Shown: positions 20,939 through 33,195 of the stretch, in pieces
Layout of the letters: each line of letters starts with the position of its first letter
How positions within the stretch are numbered: position 1 is the first letter of the stretch
Origin: Rhizoclosmatium globosum
Taxonomy: Eukaryota > Chytridiomycota > Chytridiomycetes > Chytridiales > Chytriomycetaceae
Assembly: GCA_002104985.1 (NCBI GenBank)
Contig: MCGO01000324.1
Span: forward strand, 1-33,195
Direction of reading: 5' to 3'
Length of the DNA stretch: 33,195 nt
Program-made: the position numbers and the translations under genes
Notes under the pieces: generated by a model
What the model saw: the letters and a program-made list of their open reading frames with translations, nothing else
Databases searched by the model: none
What the model was told of the DNA's origin: nothing

Positions 20939-21407
20939 ATCAGACCCAATATCGTTCTTGCTTGGTCAAATCAACAAGACAATTTCAATGCACCCCAAAA
21001 ATTCACCCAGAGTTGGCCAGAAAGCCTTCAGTATTCTTCTCCTCAGACACAAAAATCCAGTAAATACACTGCAGGTGTCTTTTCCAAAAACGAAAGAATT
21101 ATTAATACGTGTGTTGAACAGTGAAAAATCAAGGGTTTCGTTGGGGTTTGGTCAAGCCCCTCAGTGATTTCCGATAACACACGATAAAAGAAGACAATAC
21201 AGGGAGAGGTAGAAATTGGACGAACGAGGGAAGCAAGGAGGATTAAGGACTTCGTGTCACCAAAATCGCAGTGTTTTAAATCTTTAAATCTTTGACTCAG
21301 AAAGAAAAGACGCCAGTGCTCGAGTATTTTTTGCATCTTGCGAAGAGGGTACTGGTTATTACATATTATTATTTCTCTTATTTTGTCTGTGTGAATCGGA
21401 CAAAAGA
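20939..21407. promoter_or_regulatory. divergent promoter region
   Basis: The 469-nt interval separates two genes transcribed away from each other, so it should hold both promoters. No TATA box or HSF-type (nGAAn) array was clearly identified by eye. Frames in it have no motif. Confidence 0.4.
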
Positions 21408-24400
21408 ATGGATGTTGACAGCGACAGTGGCAGTGAATCCGGCGTATATGCAGCGCTTTCGTCGAGTGAGCGCATTGTGAAAGTGAGTTAAATACAGTCG
21501 TCAACTTGTGTGAGGCAACTAAGAACGCAACTTGAACCGAACCAGGGCCAGGTCTCCCTCGACTATTCGGTGCTTCCACCGTCGCTTCGATCCGCGGTGC
21601 CAGGTGCTCCTTCGGCGTTGAAGGCGGCGGCGGTGGCAGCTCGAGGGAGGAGCAAGTCGGTCGTTGTTGTTGTTGGTGAACACGAACACACTAGTACTAC
21701 TCAACCTACTCACACTTCCCAAGTCGCTCCATCTGCTCAAAGAAAAACTGTGCAGAATATTAATACTCTCAAAACCACAAATGATGTGGCTCTGAATAGC
21801 ACAGAAAGCGTAAAGAAGAGTGTTGCTGCAATCAGAGAAGCATTGGAAGCATCAGCATCCGCATCCACCTCTGTCCCTCAAGGCATTTCAGCTTCAACTC
21901 AGTCTCAATCAATTCGTGCTTCAACTCCCGTAAATCCATTCAAAAGGACCTCTGAAACTGTAGCTCAACCTGCTTTCGCCGAGAATCAACCTGCAAATCC
22001 TTCTGTCACAAATCGCGTCTCTGAAGGGAATAACACGAAATATATTCGATCTTCAACTGCGTACTCAGTGGCATCAAGCACAGTCGGGAGTCGCGTCGCT
22101 TCTCTTAGGGCCTCTTCCATCCAACAGCAACAACCCTCTGTAGGACCCACAAACACTCTTTTCGAAAGCGACGAATCTATTCAGGACTTTTCTCAAGATT
22201 ATGATTCCCCTTCCCTTCCACCCTCAGCAACATCACCTTTATCAACAACTCGATTAAGTGATACTTCCCGCACTCGTACATCTACAGCTATCCAATCAAA
22301 TACCACAGTTAAACAAACAAAACATCGGGAGCCTCTCACTCTTGAGCACCTGTCGCCCACAACACCCAACCGCTTCCTCGTACCCATAGATTCCGAAGAT
22401 GATGTCGAAGATGCTATAACCGAAAACGTCGCTGCAACATCTTCACTTGGTCGAACCAGCATAATGCCATCCGAAGAGTTTGATGGATTCTTGGACAACT
22501 ACGACGATGGTCACTCTGTGGCAGCTCCTGAACACATTTTAGACGACTTTGATACACGACACTCCTCGGATTTATTGTTTCCAATTGAAGAGCGGGCGTC
22601 TACCGCCCAACAACCACGTGCATCAGAGTTGAAACTGACGATATCATCCTCTAGAGCAATTGACACTTCTATTCCTGAATCCATGACAGAGTCCGAAGAA
22701 TATTTACACAACTTTTTGGCTGGAACGTCCGCAAACGTGCCATCAATTCAGAAAGATGGCTCACCAGAGGCGCCAAAGTCACCGGCAAGAAATCGAGTGT
22801 CGTTTTCGCAAGGTAGGCTGGTCTTATTGCTTTGCTCGTGTAGCTTAAATTCCTCTGCCCGTAGATATTCGAGAATCACATGAGAACGACGATGCTCGAG
22901 CTTCACGTTCTCATCCTGTCAGTCACACAGTCTCCACCGCATCGGGAATAACTTCCAGACCTGTATCAACTACAACAGCTCCTATAATTTCAACAACAGC
23001 TCCGAAACCGGTTTTGAAAGCACCGAAATCAGATCCTTTGCCATCGTTTACTCAGATTTCATTTTCTCAAGGTGGATTTCATTTCTTTTGCGGCGATTTA
23101 CTGATTTGATTATTTAGAATTTGATGAATCGACTATCAGTGCGGGAGAGTCTTTCGGGAGGCGAGTACCGACCTCTTCACGACCGTCCATCTTTCAAGCT
23201 GGCACAGTTACAGAGGCAGAGAGTCTGCGACTGCGACAGAGTCAAACCATTGTCGGACCAACTTTTGCAGAACTCGATCAAAGTGATGAAATTAGAGTCT
23301 CTAACGCAAGCCATGAAATCGATACAACCCCAACAGCCCAACAACCTATTACATGTCATGCTCCCAACAAAGCTCCTTTATTAGGCCCGAACGTAATTGA
23401 TACCCGACACCCTTCTACCATCCACCTTGCGACTGCAACATCACTAGCACCACCACCACCAAATCCATTCCAAAAACGGAAATCAGCTCCATCCACATTA
23501 ATCGCGTCCCTCATCCAACCCTCAAAACCTTCATCCACACTTCAACAAGCACCATCACCACCACCATTATCACCTTCAACCGGAACTAAACACCGAATCT
23601 CGTTCTCTCAAACAAACACAAAGTCAGCTTCAACTTCATCACCCATAATCGACGACCCTACACCCCTTGAAGTTCCGAAACCACGCGATAGACTTGCGTC
23701 TCTTTTTTCGCAGGATGTTGAGGATACCACTTTGACTGGCGTGGAGCAAGTCCTTGTTGGGACTGCTTCAAAAAGTAAATTGGGAGAGGATGCGAACGCG
23801 TTGGAGGCGAAGAGTAAATCGACGTTTACGTTTAATGACTGCAAGTTTGTGTATTCGGGGCCGGGGCAGAGTGGTGCTGGGGAATTGAGGGTTGGTATGA
23901 TGCAGGTTGGTGGTGATGAGGCTGGGAAGGGATTGGGTGAGTTAACTTCTTTTTGACGTTTTTTGAGAGTTTTAATCAGGAGTGAGTATAGGAGACGTGG
24001 GGTCTGTTGTTGGGACGATGCAATTTGGGACGGCTTCGAGGCGAGAAGATGTGAGAGTTTTGAGTTGGTGGATAGTTTCAAAGGTTTAATGGTATTTGCA
24101 GGATTCTTTGGACTACACGAAAGGCCCGGATTTGACTATGAGTGATTTGGGTATTTCCGTTGCCTCAACTTCTGGTTCTGGGCAGGTTCAACAGCCACAG
24201 CAGCCTCAACAAAGAAGTACAGAATCTTTGAATATACTCGGATTCTCGCCACGCGCGTCAGTTACATTTGCGAATCCCGTGTCACAGCCGTTACAACAAC
24301 CAAAAGCTCAAACTCCTGCACTGACAAACCCTGATATACCATACCAAACAAACCAGCAAAAATACGTCCCTCCACGAGATCCTTATTTCCTTCAGCAGAA

Positions 24401-26892
24401 TCAACCTCGACCAACAGCGCACACGTCCCAACCACCTCGGAACGAATATATACCTCGCCAGCAAGCACAGTCTCAATCTTTGTATCGTGACGGTGGGCTT
24501 GCTTCTGCGGGATTCAGACTTAGGTCTCCTGACAGACGGCGCGAGTGGATCGAATATGATGACGAGGAGTACGATATTTCTGAGGATTACGATGACGAAG
24601 GAGGGGAACGAGATGGGTCGCAGGAAGTGTTTGGGGATGACGAAGCGGAAGCGTATGAAGAGGAAGTTGAAGATGTTGAGGACGAGGAGGAAGAAGAGGA
24701 AGTCGAAGATAGTTTTGAGGATGAGAGTTTGGAGGAGGAAGTTCGACAGGCTTTTGAGGAGGTGAGCGTTATGGCTATGTGTGAGATTCTGATTTATGTT
24801 TTGAACAGGTGAGGCCGACGTTTAGGCGAAATATTCCTTTTGTGAAGAAGAGGGCTCCGCTTTCGTTCCGGTAAATAGTTCACGCTTATGGTGGATGATT
24901 GTTGATTCAGTCAAAATTAGACCCACTGAAGCCATGTTGAAGAAACGTCATCAGGAATTAGATGTCGTTAACGCAGAGCTCGTACAACTATCCAAACTTC
25001 TTTCGGTATGATCTTGCACGGCCGTCTACGTAAACTTACAAATGTGTTAAGGATAAACGTGACGAACTCAAACACCGAGAATACGCTGTAGCTGTTAAAG
25101 AAGCGAATCTTCAAAAGGCTCAGGAACAGATGGAACTAGATGTTGAGAATATGTTGGCGAAGAGAGTTCGGGCCCGAGATGAATATCTGAAGAAGGTGAT
25201 GGGTTGCTGGAGTAATGAATTGAACACTCAAACGAGTTTACTATTAGGAGGTTGAATCTATCATCTATGAATCCGACGCAGCTGTCGCCGCACTGGCCAA
25301 AGAAAATCGGAGGTTGGTTTCGTCAAACAAGGAACTTGCTGTTGCGAATCGACGACTTCGGGATCAGGTAAAAAAACACACCCCCTTCTCTTCATTTCTC
25401 AAGAATCTTATTATTTGGTGAAGGTTCGATTAATGATGGAAGCCGTTGACGAGCGTGACGTCCGTGACCTTGAATCACAACACCAGTTGAAGCAATACAA
25501 AGACCGTATTGAGAGACTCAAGAAGAGCATGAGTAGCATTAAGCCGTCGGGTTTGGTGATTGAGAGGCATGCGGTAGATTCTTTGACACAGGATAAGGTC
25601 AAAAAGCCCAAGCTTAAAACAAGTTTGTGGCGTAAATTATCTTAAAACCTTGCTGATTTATTTGTGTTCAAATAGCGTCGACACAGACAGCATCTAGTGG
25701 CGTTGTTATGTCGGAACAACCACAATTTGGAACCTCAAGGCCATCATTACAGCCTGTGAGTTCATATTCTAAATTGAAGAACAAAATTTACTCAAAATTA
25801 ATCATGTAAAGGATAATGACCTTTCGCAACTCATTCTTGTTTTGTTACGAACTCATTTTATGGTCACTCAGGCAAATCCTGACGAATCAGCGAACACGAC
25901 GATGAATATGCAGGCTATTGTGCAGAATGTGTTTCAGCATAATGCCTTGGAGGTACCGTCGTCGTTTTGTGTTTTGACTCCTAACTTACACTTCGCCAGA
26001 TTTTCAAACCACTGGCTCAAAGCATACAAAAGCTATCAGCCCAATCCATGGATTCAGAACATGGCTCAAATATGTATTCTCTTCTTCTCACATTCGTATT
26101 AGAATTTGTTAGGTCGCTGTCTACAGATTGTAATGAGGTTTGAGTTGTCGGTTGGTTTCGTCTTGAACTAAAATCTTGTCAGCGAGCCGAGTTGGCGAAA
26201 TCAGCAACACAAGTATTATTAAACTCGTCCAAGCCAAATATCCATCTTTCACTGCACGCCAAGCTATCTCTTCAATTGATTATTCTCTCTGACTATTCGA
26301 CGACAACGTTACCACGTTGTGAACTCGTCTTATCGGATTTAATGAATACAATGACGACCGGTGATGAGGTGAAGCAATTGTTTCTTGGTCTGTATGGTTT
26401 AGATCTCTTGCATCCGATAATGGCGGCTGCTGAAATGAGTCCAACCGTGAAACTGCTGGCGAGCTCGGTTATACTGACCATGTGCGAGGATGGAGGTATG
26501 TAACTATGCTTTCTGTGGGATGCATCATGGGTTTTTTAACAATACTTTTCTTGTGTTGCCATAGATTGGAATGAAGACTTTTTGGATCAATGTATGGATA
26601 ACGAATCTCTCATTGACTCAATTGCTGCATGTGCGCTCACACCAGTTCCTCACGAGTATGTGGGACTGTACGAAAATATCTTGGTGTTACTTCAGAAAGT
26701 CTCACGAATTCCGTAAGTATTGTTCTTGCCATTGTTTATCATTTAATTAGCTTGGCTAGGAAAACGCAAGCCTTTATCCGTAATAATACAGCTTTGATGG
26801 AGTGGGTTCAGAGTGTTTGTGACTCTGAAGAGAACTTGAGTGAGTTTATGAAGTTGAACGCGGTTTCTATATGGCAGAATTTGATGGAGTAA
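21408..26892 (+). CDS. large coiled-coil and helical-repeat protein with FSQ motifs; unknown, possibly checkpoint-like
   Basis: Sixteen later exons fit exactly: 21515-22812, 22865-23071, 23118-23936, 23980-24050, 24102-24761, 24809-24870, 24921-25005, 25052-25195, 25248-25367, 25424-25622, 25676-25755, 25812-25952, 26000-26137, 26183-26495, 26565-26712, 26760-26892 (about 1,540 aa). A likely first exon starts at ATG 21408 (MDVDSDSGSES), but its junction to 21515 is out of phase, so the start is unresolved. The N-terminal half is Ser/Thr-rich and disordered-looking, with repeated FSQ motifs. A very acidic tract lies at 24550-24760. Heptad-rich coiled coil spans about 24925-25600. The C-terminus is all-helical and Leu-rich, like ARM/HEAT repeats. 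Acidic N-terminus, SQ sites, coiled coil and helical solenoid recall ATRIP/Rad26/Ddc2 checkpoint partners of ATR kinase; this is a weak resemblance, not an assignment. Confidence 0.8.
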
Positions 26893-27057
26893 AACTATTC
26901 TTCTTAATTATACTGAATTTATTTTATAAATTCAAAACTGTTAAATAACTCAGGCAATAACTCGAACAAATCAAAATGGTCACCAACAAAGGAACAAAGT
27001 AAAAACATGGCATAGAAACAAGATTAAAATCACACACACGTATAATTAAAAGGAGAA

Positions 27058-29466
<2,409 letters not shown>

Positions 29467-29715
29467 ATCAGTGCTATAAAATCAGTCTAGAGGAGTCTAC
29501 GGTATCAAAAATGGAGACGCGTTGAGGGATGACTGGTTTAGCAGATTTCTCAATGGAGGAGAAGAAGGGAACAATGGAGGAAGAATTGGCTGTCTTGACG
29601 TCGAGCCCTCTTTTTTGGGAATGAAAGAAGGTTCCATCAGCAATGTTCTAGAATAATTGCAGTAATTCGATTGGGGGAAAAGAGGAAGTGATGAAACACA
29701 AACAAATGATTTCCA
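29467..29715. promoter_or_regulatory. divergent promoter between kinase and F-box/ankyrin genes
   Basis: This 249-nt interval separates two divergent starts. No core element was identified with confidence. Confidence 0.4.
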
Positions 29716-31802
29716 ATGTCTCTTGAACAACTTCCCACCGAAACACTCATTCTCATTTTCGCGCATGTGCATCCAAACTACATCGCCCCGATTTCCCGCC
29801 TGAACCGGATCCTTTATGCCAAAGTGTATGGGCTCTGGTTCGACTTTCTGTTTGCACGCACGAATCTGATGAACCACATTGGCGCAGTGAAAGGAGACTT
29901 TCTGACAATGATCCGGGCAAAGAGAACGATCAACTTCCATGTTTTGCCGCTGAGTTACCACGCGGCGTTCCTGTCGATCTTTGGTGGGTCTCTTGTTTGG
30001 TATAATACAAGGATACTTAACCGTCGGTGCCAGGCCTTTCAATGAAGTCGATCGACCACTTTGAAGTGTCCTTCGATCCTTACACCTTCGATGCCTCCTT
30101 CACTCGAAGGGGGATCCGCATTCTGCCCGCAGTCAAACTAGCTCAACAGTACAAGTTCATGAAACTAGACGCAAACAACGCATACCTCCTGTCCCTCTTC
30201 GCAAGCATGTTTGCAGATATAGATCTGCTGACAGACTCCATGGAATTCAAAACAATTGACAAGAACACAATCTTCTCTTGGGGATGTGCTGGAAACCAAA
30301 CCACAACTGTAAACCACCTACTCGATCTTGGCATTACTCCACCAGCCTCCTCACTTATTGTAGCTGCGAATTACGGACATCAGCAAATCATGGAACGGAT
30401 ATGTCCTCGTGATGCATCTGCCCATTCATTTTACCCTTCCACACTCTCAGTCGCTCTGATCGCTGCATGCGAGAAGGGACAACTGGAAGCTGTTCAGTAT
30501 TTAATCACTTGTGAAGGCACTGACGTCTCACACAACAAAAACTCGGCTCTTGTAACAAGTGTGACTCGTGGGAACCTTGCACTTGTGAAGCTACTTATGG
30601 AAACGGGACGCTGTGACGCTTCTGACCAAGACAACAAATGTATTCTTGTTGCGTGCTCGAAATCGTTTACGGAGATTGTCGAGTTGTTGTTGTTTGATGG
30701 ACGTGTGGATCCTGCTGCGAATGGGAATGCTCCGATTTTGGCCGCTGTTGAGGCCGGGAACTTGCGTATTGTGAAGGCGTTGATGAATACGGGACGTGTG
30801 GATGCTGCTGTTGGTCAGAACCGGCTTGTTCAAATCGCTTGTGCAGAAGGGTTCACGCAGATTGTAGAGGTGTTGCTTCAAGACCCTGTGGTGAATCCTA
30901 TGGTGAAAGATTGTGATGCGTTTATACGTGCTTGTAAAGGCGGATACTTGGAGATTGCGGAAATGTTGGTGGCTTGGACGGGGCCAGAGGAATGGGAGGA
31001 AAACAAGGTCAACCCGGCGGCGCAGAGTAATGCTGCGATTATATATGCTTCACGACATGGACACGCGTCAGTTGTAGAGTTCCTGCTTCGACAACCGGGC
31101 GTGAATCCATCCGTCAGTAACAACCTACCCCTCTTTGAAGCCTGGTAACATCCCGCCTCTCCACCTTTTTCTCCCATAAATACTCACTTTACAATCAACA
31201 TCAGTGCAAACGGCCACCTCCCCGTAATCCAACGCCTTTCCACCAAAAACCTCAAACTCGAACAAGGCACACTAACTCGGTGCCTCGAAATGTCCTCCAA
31301 GAACGGCCACGTTCACGTACTTCAATTCCTCGCCAAGAACTATACACTCTTCCAGTCCTCCATCAGCGCGAAATGCCTCCTCGCCGCATGTGAGCGCGGA
31401 CACGTTGGGGTTGTGGACTTTTTCATGGGAGAGTGGGTGTGTGAGTTTCACCCACAGACTCTTGCGCGCGCGTTGGCGGGTGCAGCGCAGGGGAATCATG
31501 TGGGTGTTGTGAAGAGGCTGGTTGATGTGAATGTTGTGTACTCGTTTGGACCTGCGTTGGTGAAAGCTGCGGGATTAGGTCACGCTGAGGTTGTTTTGGC
31601 TGTGCTTTCGTGTGGGCGGAAGGTTGTTGTTCCGCATGAGGCTGTTATGAGTGCGAAGGATAAGGGGATTAAGATGATGTTGCAGGCTGCGATTGGGGAA
31701 ACGTGGGGCGTAGAAATACAAAATGTTATTTTTATTGTACATTGCGTGATCTGTCCTGGATTGGAAAACAAGAAGTTTCTGCTTACTGCATCGCAAAGTT
31801 GA
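29716..31802 (+). CDS. ankyrin-repeat protein with F-box-like N-terminus
   Basis: Exons: 29716-29983, 30034-31144, 31205-31802; 658 aa, introns GT-AG and in phase. Residues 1-40 (MSLEQLPTETLILIFAHV) fit an F-box-like helix pattern, which would bind Skp1 in an SCF ubiquitin ligase. From about 30270 to the end are roughly a dozen degenerate ankyrin repeats with cores such as AAVEAGNLRIVKALM and ASRHGHASVVEFLL. Ankyrin repeats bind partner proteins, so the product may be a substrate receptor. F-box-ankyrin fusions of this kind are common as large families in chytrids and amoebae. The F-box call is moderate, the ankyrin call strong. Its 3' region runs into the next gene with 173 nt between stop and start. 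Confidence 0.85.
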
Positions 31803-31926
31803 TACGTTCTGCAAATTAAGTTATTTGTGGTTTACAATTTTGATGAATGATTAAAAGGCTGGCTGTTTCACAAAAAATTTTAAAATTTCAACCGTTAAAA
31901 TTAACCGTTATTCCTTTCAGAAAGGG

Positions 31927-31932
31927 TATATA
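31927..31932 (+). promoter_or_regulatory. TATA box (TATATA)
   Basis: A TATATA element lies 44 nt before the ATG at 31976. Its position supports that ATG over the in-frame ATG at 31847, which would place the element inside the coding region. Confidence 0.5.
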
Positions 31933-31975
31933 CACTTTTTCTTCCAACATCCCACCAGAAAACAAGAATCAAGAA

Positions 31976-32677
31976 ATGCTTTTGCCACCGCCAAACTCAG
32001 CCGATGAGTCTCAGTACTCTGCTCAGTACTCTGAGTACACTGAGCCTTATGCCTTTCCACCATCATTCACTGCCGATGACTACCACAGCGCAAGGCCACC
32101 CAATCAACCATCTGTTGAGGATTCCTCATCCTTGCCTTGCCCCCAACCAACTGAGCATTTGGAGCTCACCGTAACGCTCCGCTTGGAAAACGGAATCCGA
32201 CTCGACAACAAGACAAACCAACCAGTTGAGACCTGTGTCTCCACCAACAACAATGACGAGGGGTCTGATAAATTCTGCAGCGTTTCTGCAAATGCATCTA
32301 AGTCATGGGAACGAACCAAGTTACAAACTATTACAGTTACGACCGTGGACGGCATGTCTGCTGCGTGTCTTGTGGGTCCTTGTTGCTCAGTAACGGTTAC
32401 GAAAGTGAACAGTGTTCATCCGTTGACGTATTCCAAGGAAGAGTACCTTGACGGACGTATCCGTGTGCACAACAACTCAAGTGATACAATCGCGGTTTGT
32501 GTTTCCAAGAAGGAAGGCGATTCTGGGTGTGATGGTTGGTTTGATATTGCACCCAACACCTGTGACGATTGGAAGAGAAGCAAGACTCAGGATGTGGTTG
32601 TCAAGACGAGATCCGGAGCTTCTTATGGATATTACCTCGCGCCTGGACATCGTGTTACTTATGATCCAGTTGTTTGA
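31976..32677 (+). CDS. protein with two tandem beta-rich domains; unknown function
   Basis: A single-exon ORF of 233 aa from the TATA-supported ATG. The first 60 residues are Ser/Tyr/Pro-rich and probably disordered. Two related domains of about 70 aa follow, at 32192-32398 and 32453-32665. Shared pattern: an Asn-rich strand, a CVS motif, an Asp/Gly loop, ANxxxxW or PNTCDDW, a basic xRxKxQ segment, then alternating beta residues. The pattern recalls short beta-sandwich proteins seen in fungi, but I cannot name the family. There is no signal peptide, so it is likely cytosolic. Cys are numerous (several in each domain), so metal binding or disulfides are possible. Confidence 0.8.
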   Translation: MLLPPPNSADESQYSAQYSEYTEPYAFPPSFTADDYHSARPPNQPSVEDSSSLPCPQPTEHLELTVTLRLENGIRLDNKTNQPVETCVSTNNNDEGSDKFCSVSANASKSWERTKLQTITVTTVDGMSAACLVGPCCSVTVTKVNSVHPLTYSKEEYLDGRIRVHNNSSDTIAVCVSKKEGDSGCDGWFDIAPNTCDDWKRSKTQDVVVKTRSGASYGYYLAPGHRVTYDPVV

Positions 32678-32780
32678 TTCTGTTTAGGAATCTTTTAAGT
32701 TTCCCCACATTACCTATGGAAAGAACACTTCGATCGAGCATTACTGTCATGTCTGTCGTTTTATATGTCATGAATTTGAG

Positions 32781-32786
32781 AATAAA
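32781..32786 (+). terminator. polyadenylation-type signal AATAAA
   Basis: Lies 104 nt after the stop at 32677 and only 40 nt before the next ATG, so the two genes are packed very tightly. Confidence 0.45.
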
Positions 32787-32825
32787 GTTCTACTTCTCTC
32801 ATTTCATACTCAACCTTTAAAAAAA

Positions 32826-33195
32826 ATGGCCGCACCACCACCAAGACCCACCCGTCCCGGCAAGAAAGAAATCGCCGTCGTTGAAGCCAAATTCGCATAC
32901 ACCGCCCAAAATCCCGATGAATTAAGTTTCGAGGAGGGCGATATTCTCTAGTGAGTTTTGTTTTGTAGTGGGATTTGGGAGGTTCAGGACTGACAAGGTA
33001 TTCACACCAGTGTCCTTCAGAAAGACGATGCTGGGTGGTGGAAATGTCGAAGTGGTGATAAGGAGGGCCTTGTGCCAGCGAATTATGGTGAGAGGATACC
33101 CCCCTGAGGGCCTCTATTGGGTTTATCCATTGTGATCTAAACACCGTCTTTCTCAACTCTGTTTTTTCCAATTCATGTGTGATTTCGAAGTCGGA
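32826..33195 (+). CDS. SH3-domain protein resembling OSTF1 (partial, runs off right edge)
   Basis: Exons: 32826-32950, 33011-33087, and probably 33191 onward after an intron at 33088-33190. The N-terminus is a short Pro-rich lead (MAAPPPRPTRPGKKE) followed by an SH3 domain with the ALYxY-like AKFAYTAQNPDELSF, the acidic EEGDIL of the RT loop, the AGWWKC Trp pair and the terminal VPANY. The Pro-rich lead followed at once by SH3 is the start seen in osteoclast-stimulating factor 1 (OSTF1), an SH3-ankyrin adaptor; the ankyrin part would lie beyond the window. SH3 domains bind PxxP ligands and link signalling to actin. Other SH3 adaptors remain possible. Confidence 0.8.

Overview
This window looks like nuclear DNA of a fungus, probably an early-diverging (chytrid-type) one. 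Genes are split by short GT-AG introns, mostly 38-140 nt, in both orientations with compact spacing. The families are fungal: a metacaspase, a Skn7-type HSF/response regulator, a NACHT-WD40 protein with fungal-style linkers, a MARK/Par-1 kinase with UBA and KA1, and long Ser/Gln/Pro-rich proteins. The lineage call is an inference from gene content; no rRNA or other marker is present.

Layout. 461-2026 (+): WW-domain metacaspase whose frame is broken by three one-base losses. 2140-2703 (-): unassigned protein, also with three one-base losses. 3177-3335 (-): possible small ORF. 4195-4425 (+): small secreted, probably GPI-anchored protein. 4741-7156 (+): Ser/Gln-rich protein of unknown role. 7278-12228 (-): about 1.55 kaa protein with a PB1-like N-terminus, TIR domain, NACHT NTPase and WD40 propeller, i.e. 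an NLR-like immune or cell-death receptor. 12611-15026, 16520-18504 and 19233-20938 (all -): tandem array of three paralogous HSF-domain genes. The first ends in a response-regulator receiver (Skn7-like); the other two carry a second copy of an unrecognised coiled-coil plus FW-x-[DE]-[VI]-C-[PL] module instead. 21408-26892 (+): 17-exon coiled-coil/helical protein with repeated FSQ motifs. 27058-29466 (-): MARK/Par-1/Kin1-type kinase. 29716-31802 (+): F-box-like ankyrin-repeat protein. 31976-32677 (+): protein with two copies of a beta-rich domain. 32826-right edge (+): SH3 protein resembling OSTF1.

How the genes may work together. Most neighbours look unrelated apart from the HSF array. Two themes stand out. 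The TIR-NACHT-WD40 receptor lies about 5 kb from a metacaspase; both families are linked to regulated cell death, but nothing here proves a shared pathway. The HSF array shows gene duplication with domain replacement: the phospho-receiver in one paralogue is replaced by a duplicated, apparently undescribed module in the other two. Nine inferred one-base contractions, six of them in the first 2.7 kb, argue for consensus errors in short homopolymers (or local gene decay) and should be checked before any gene is called a pseudogene.
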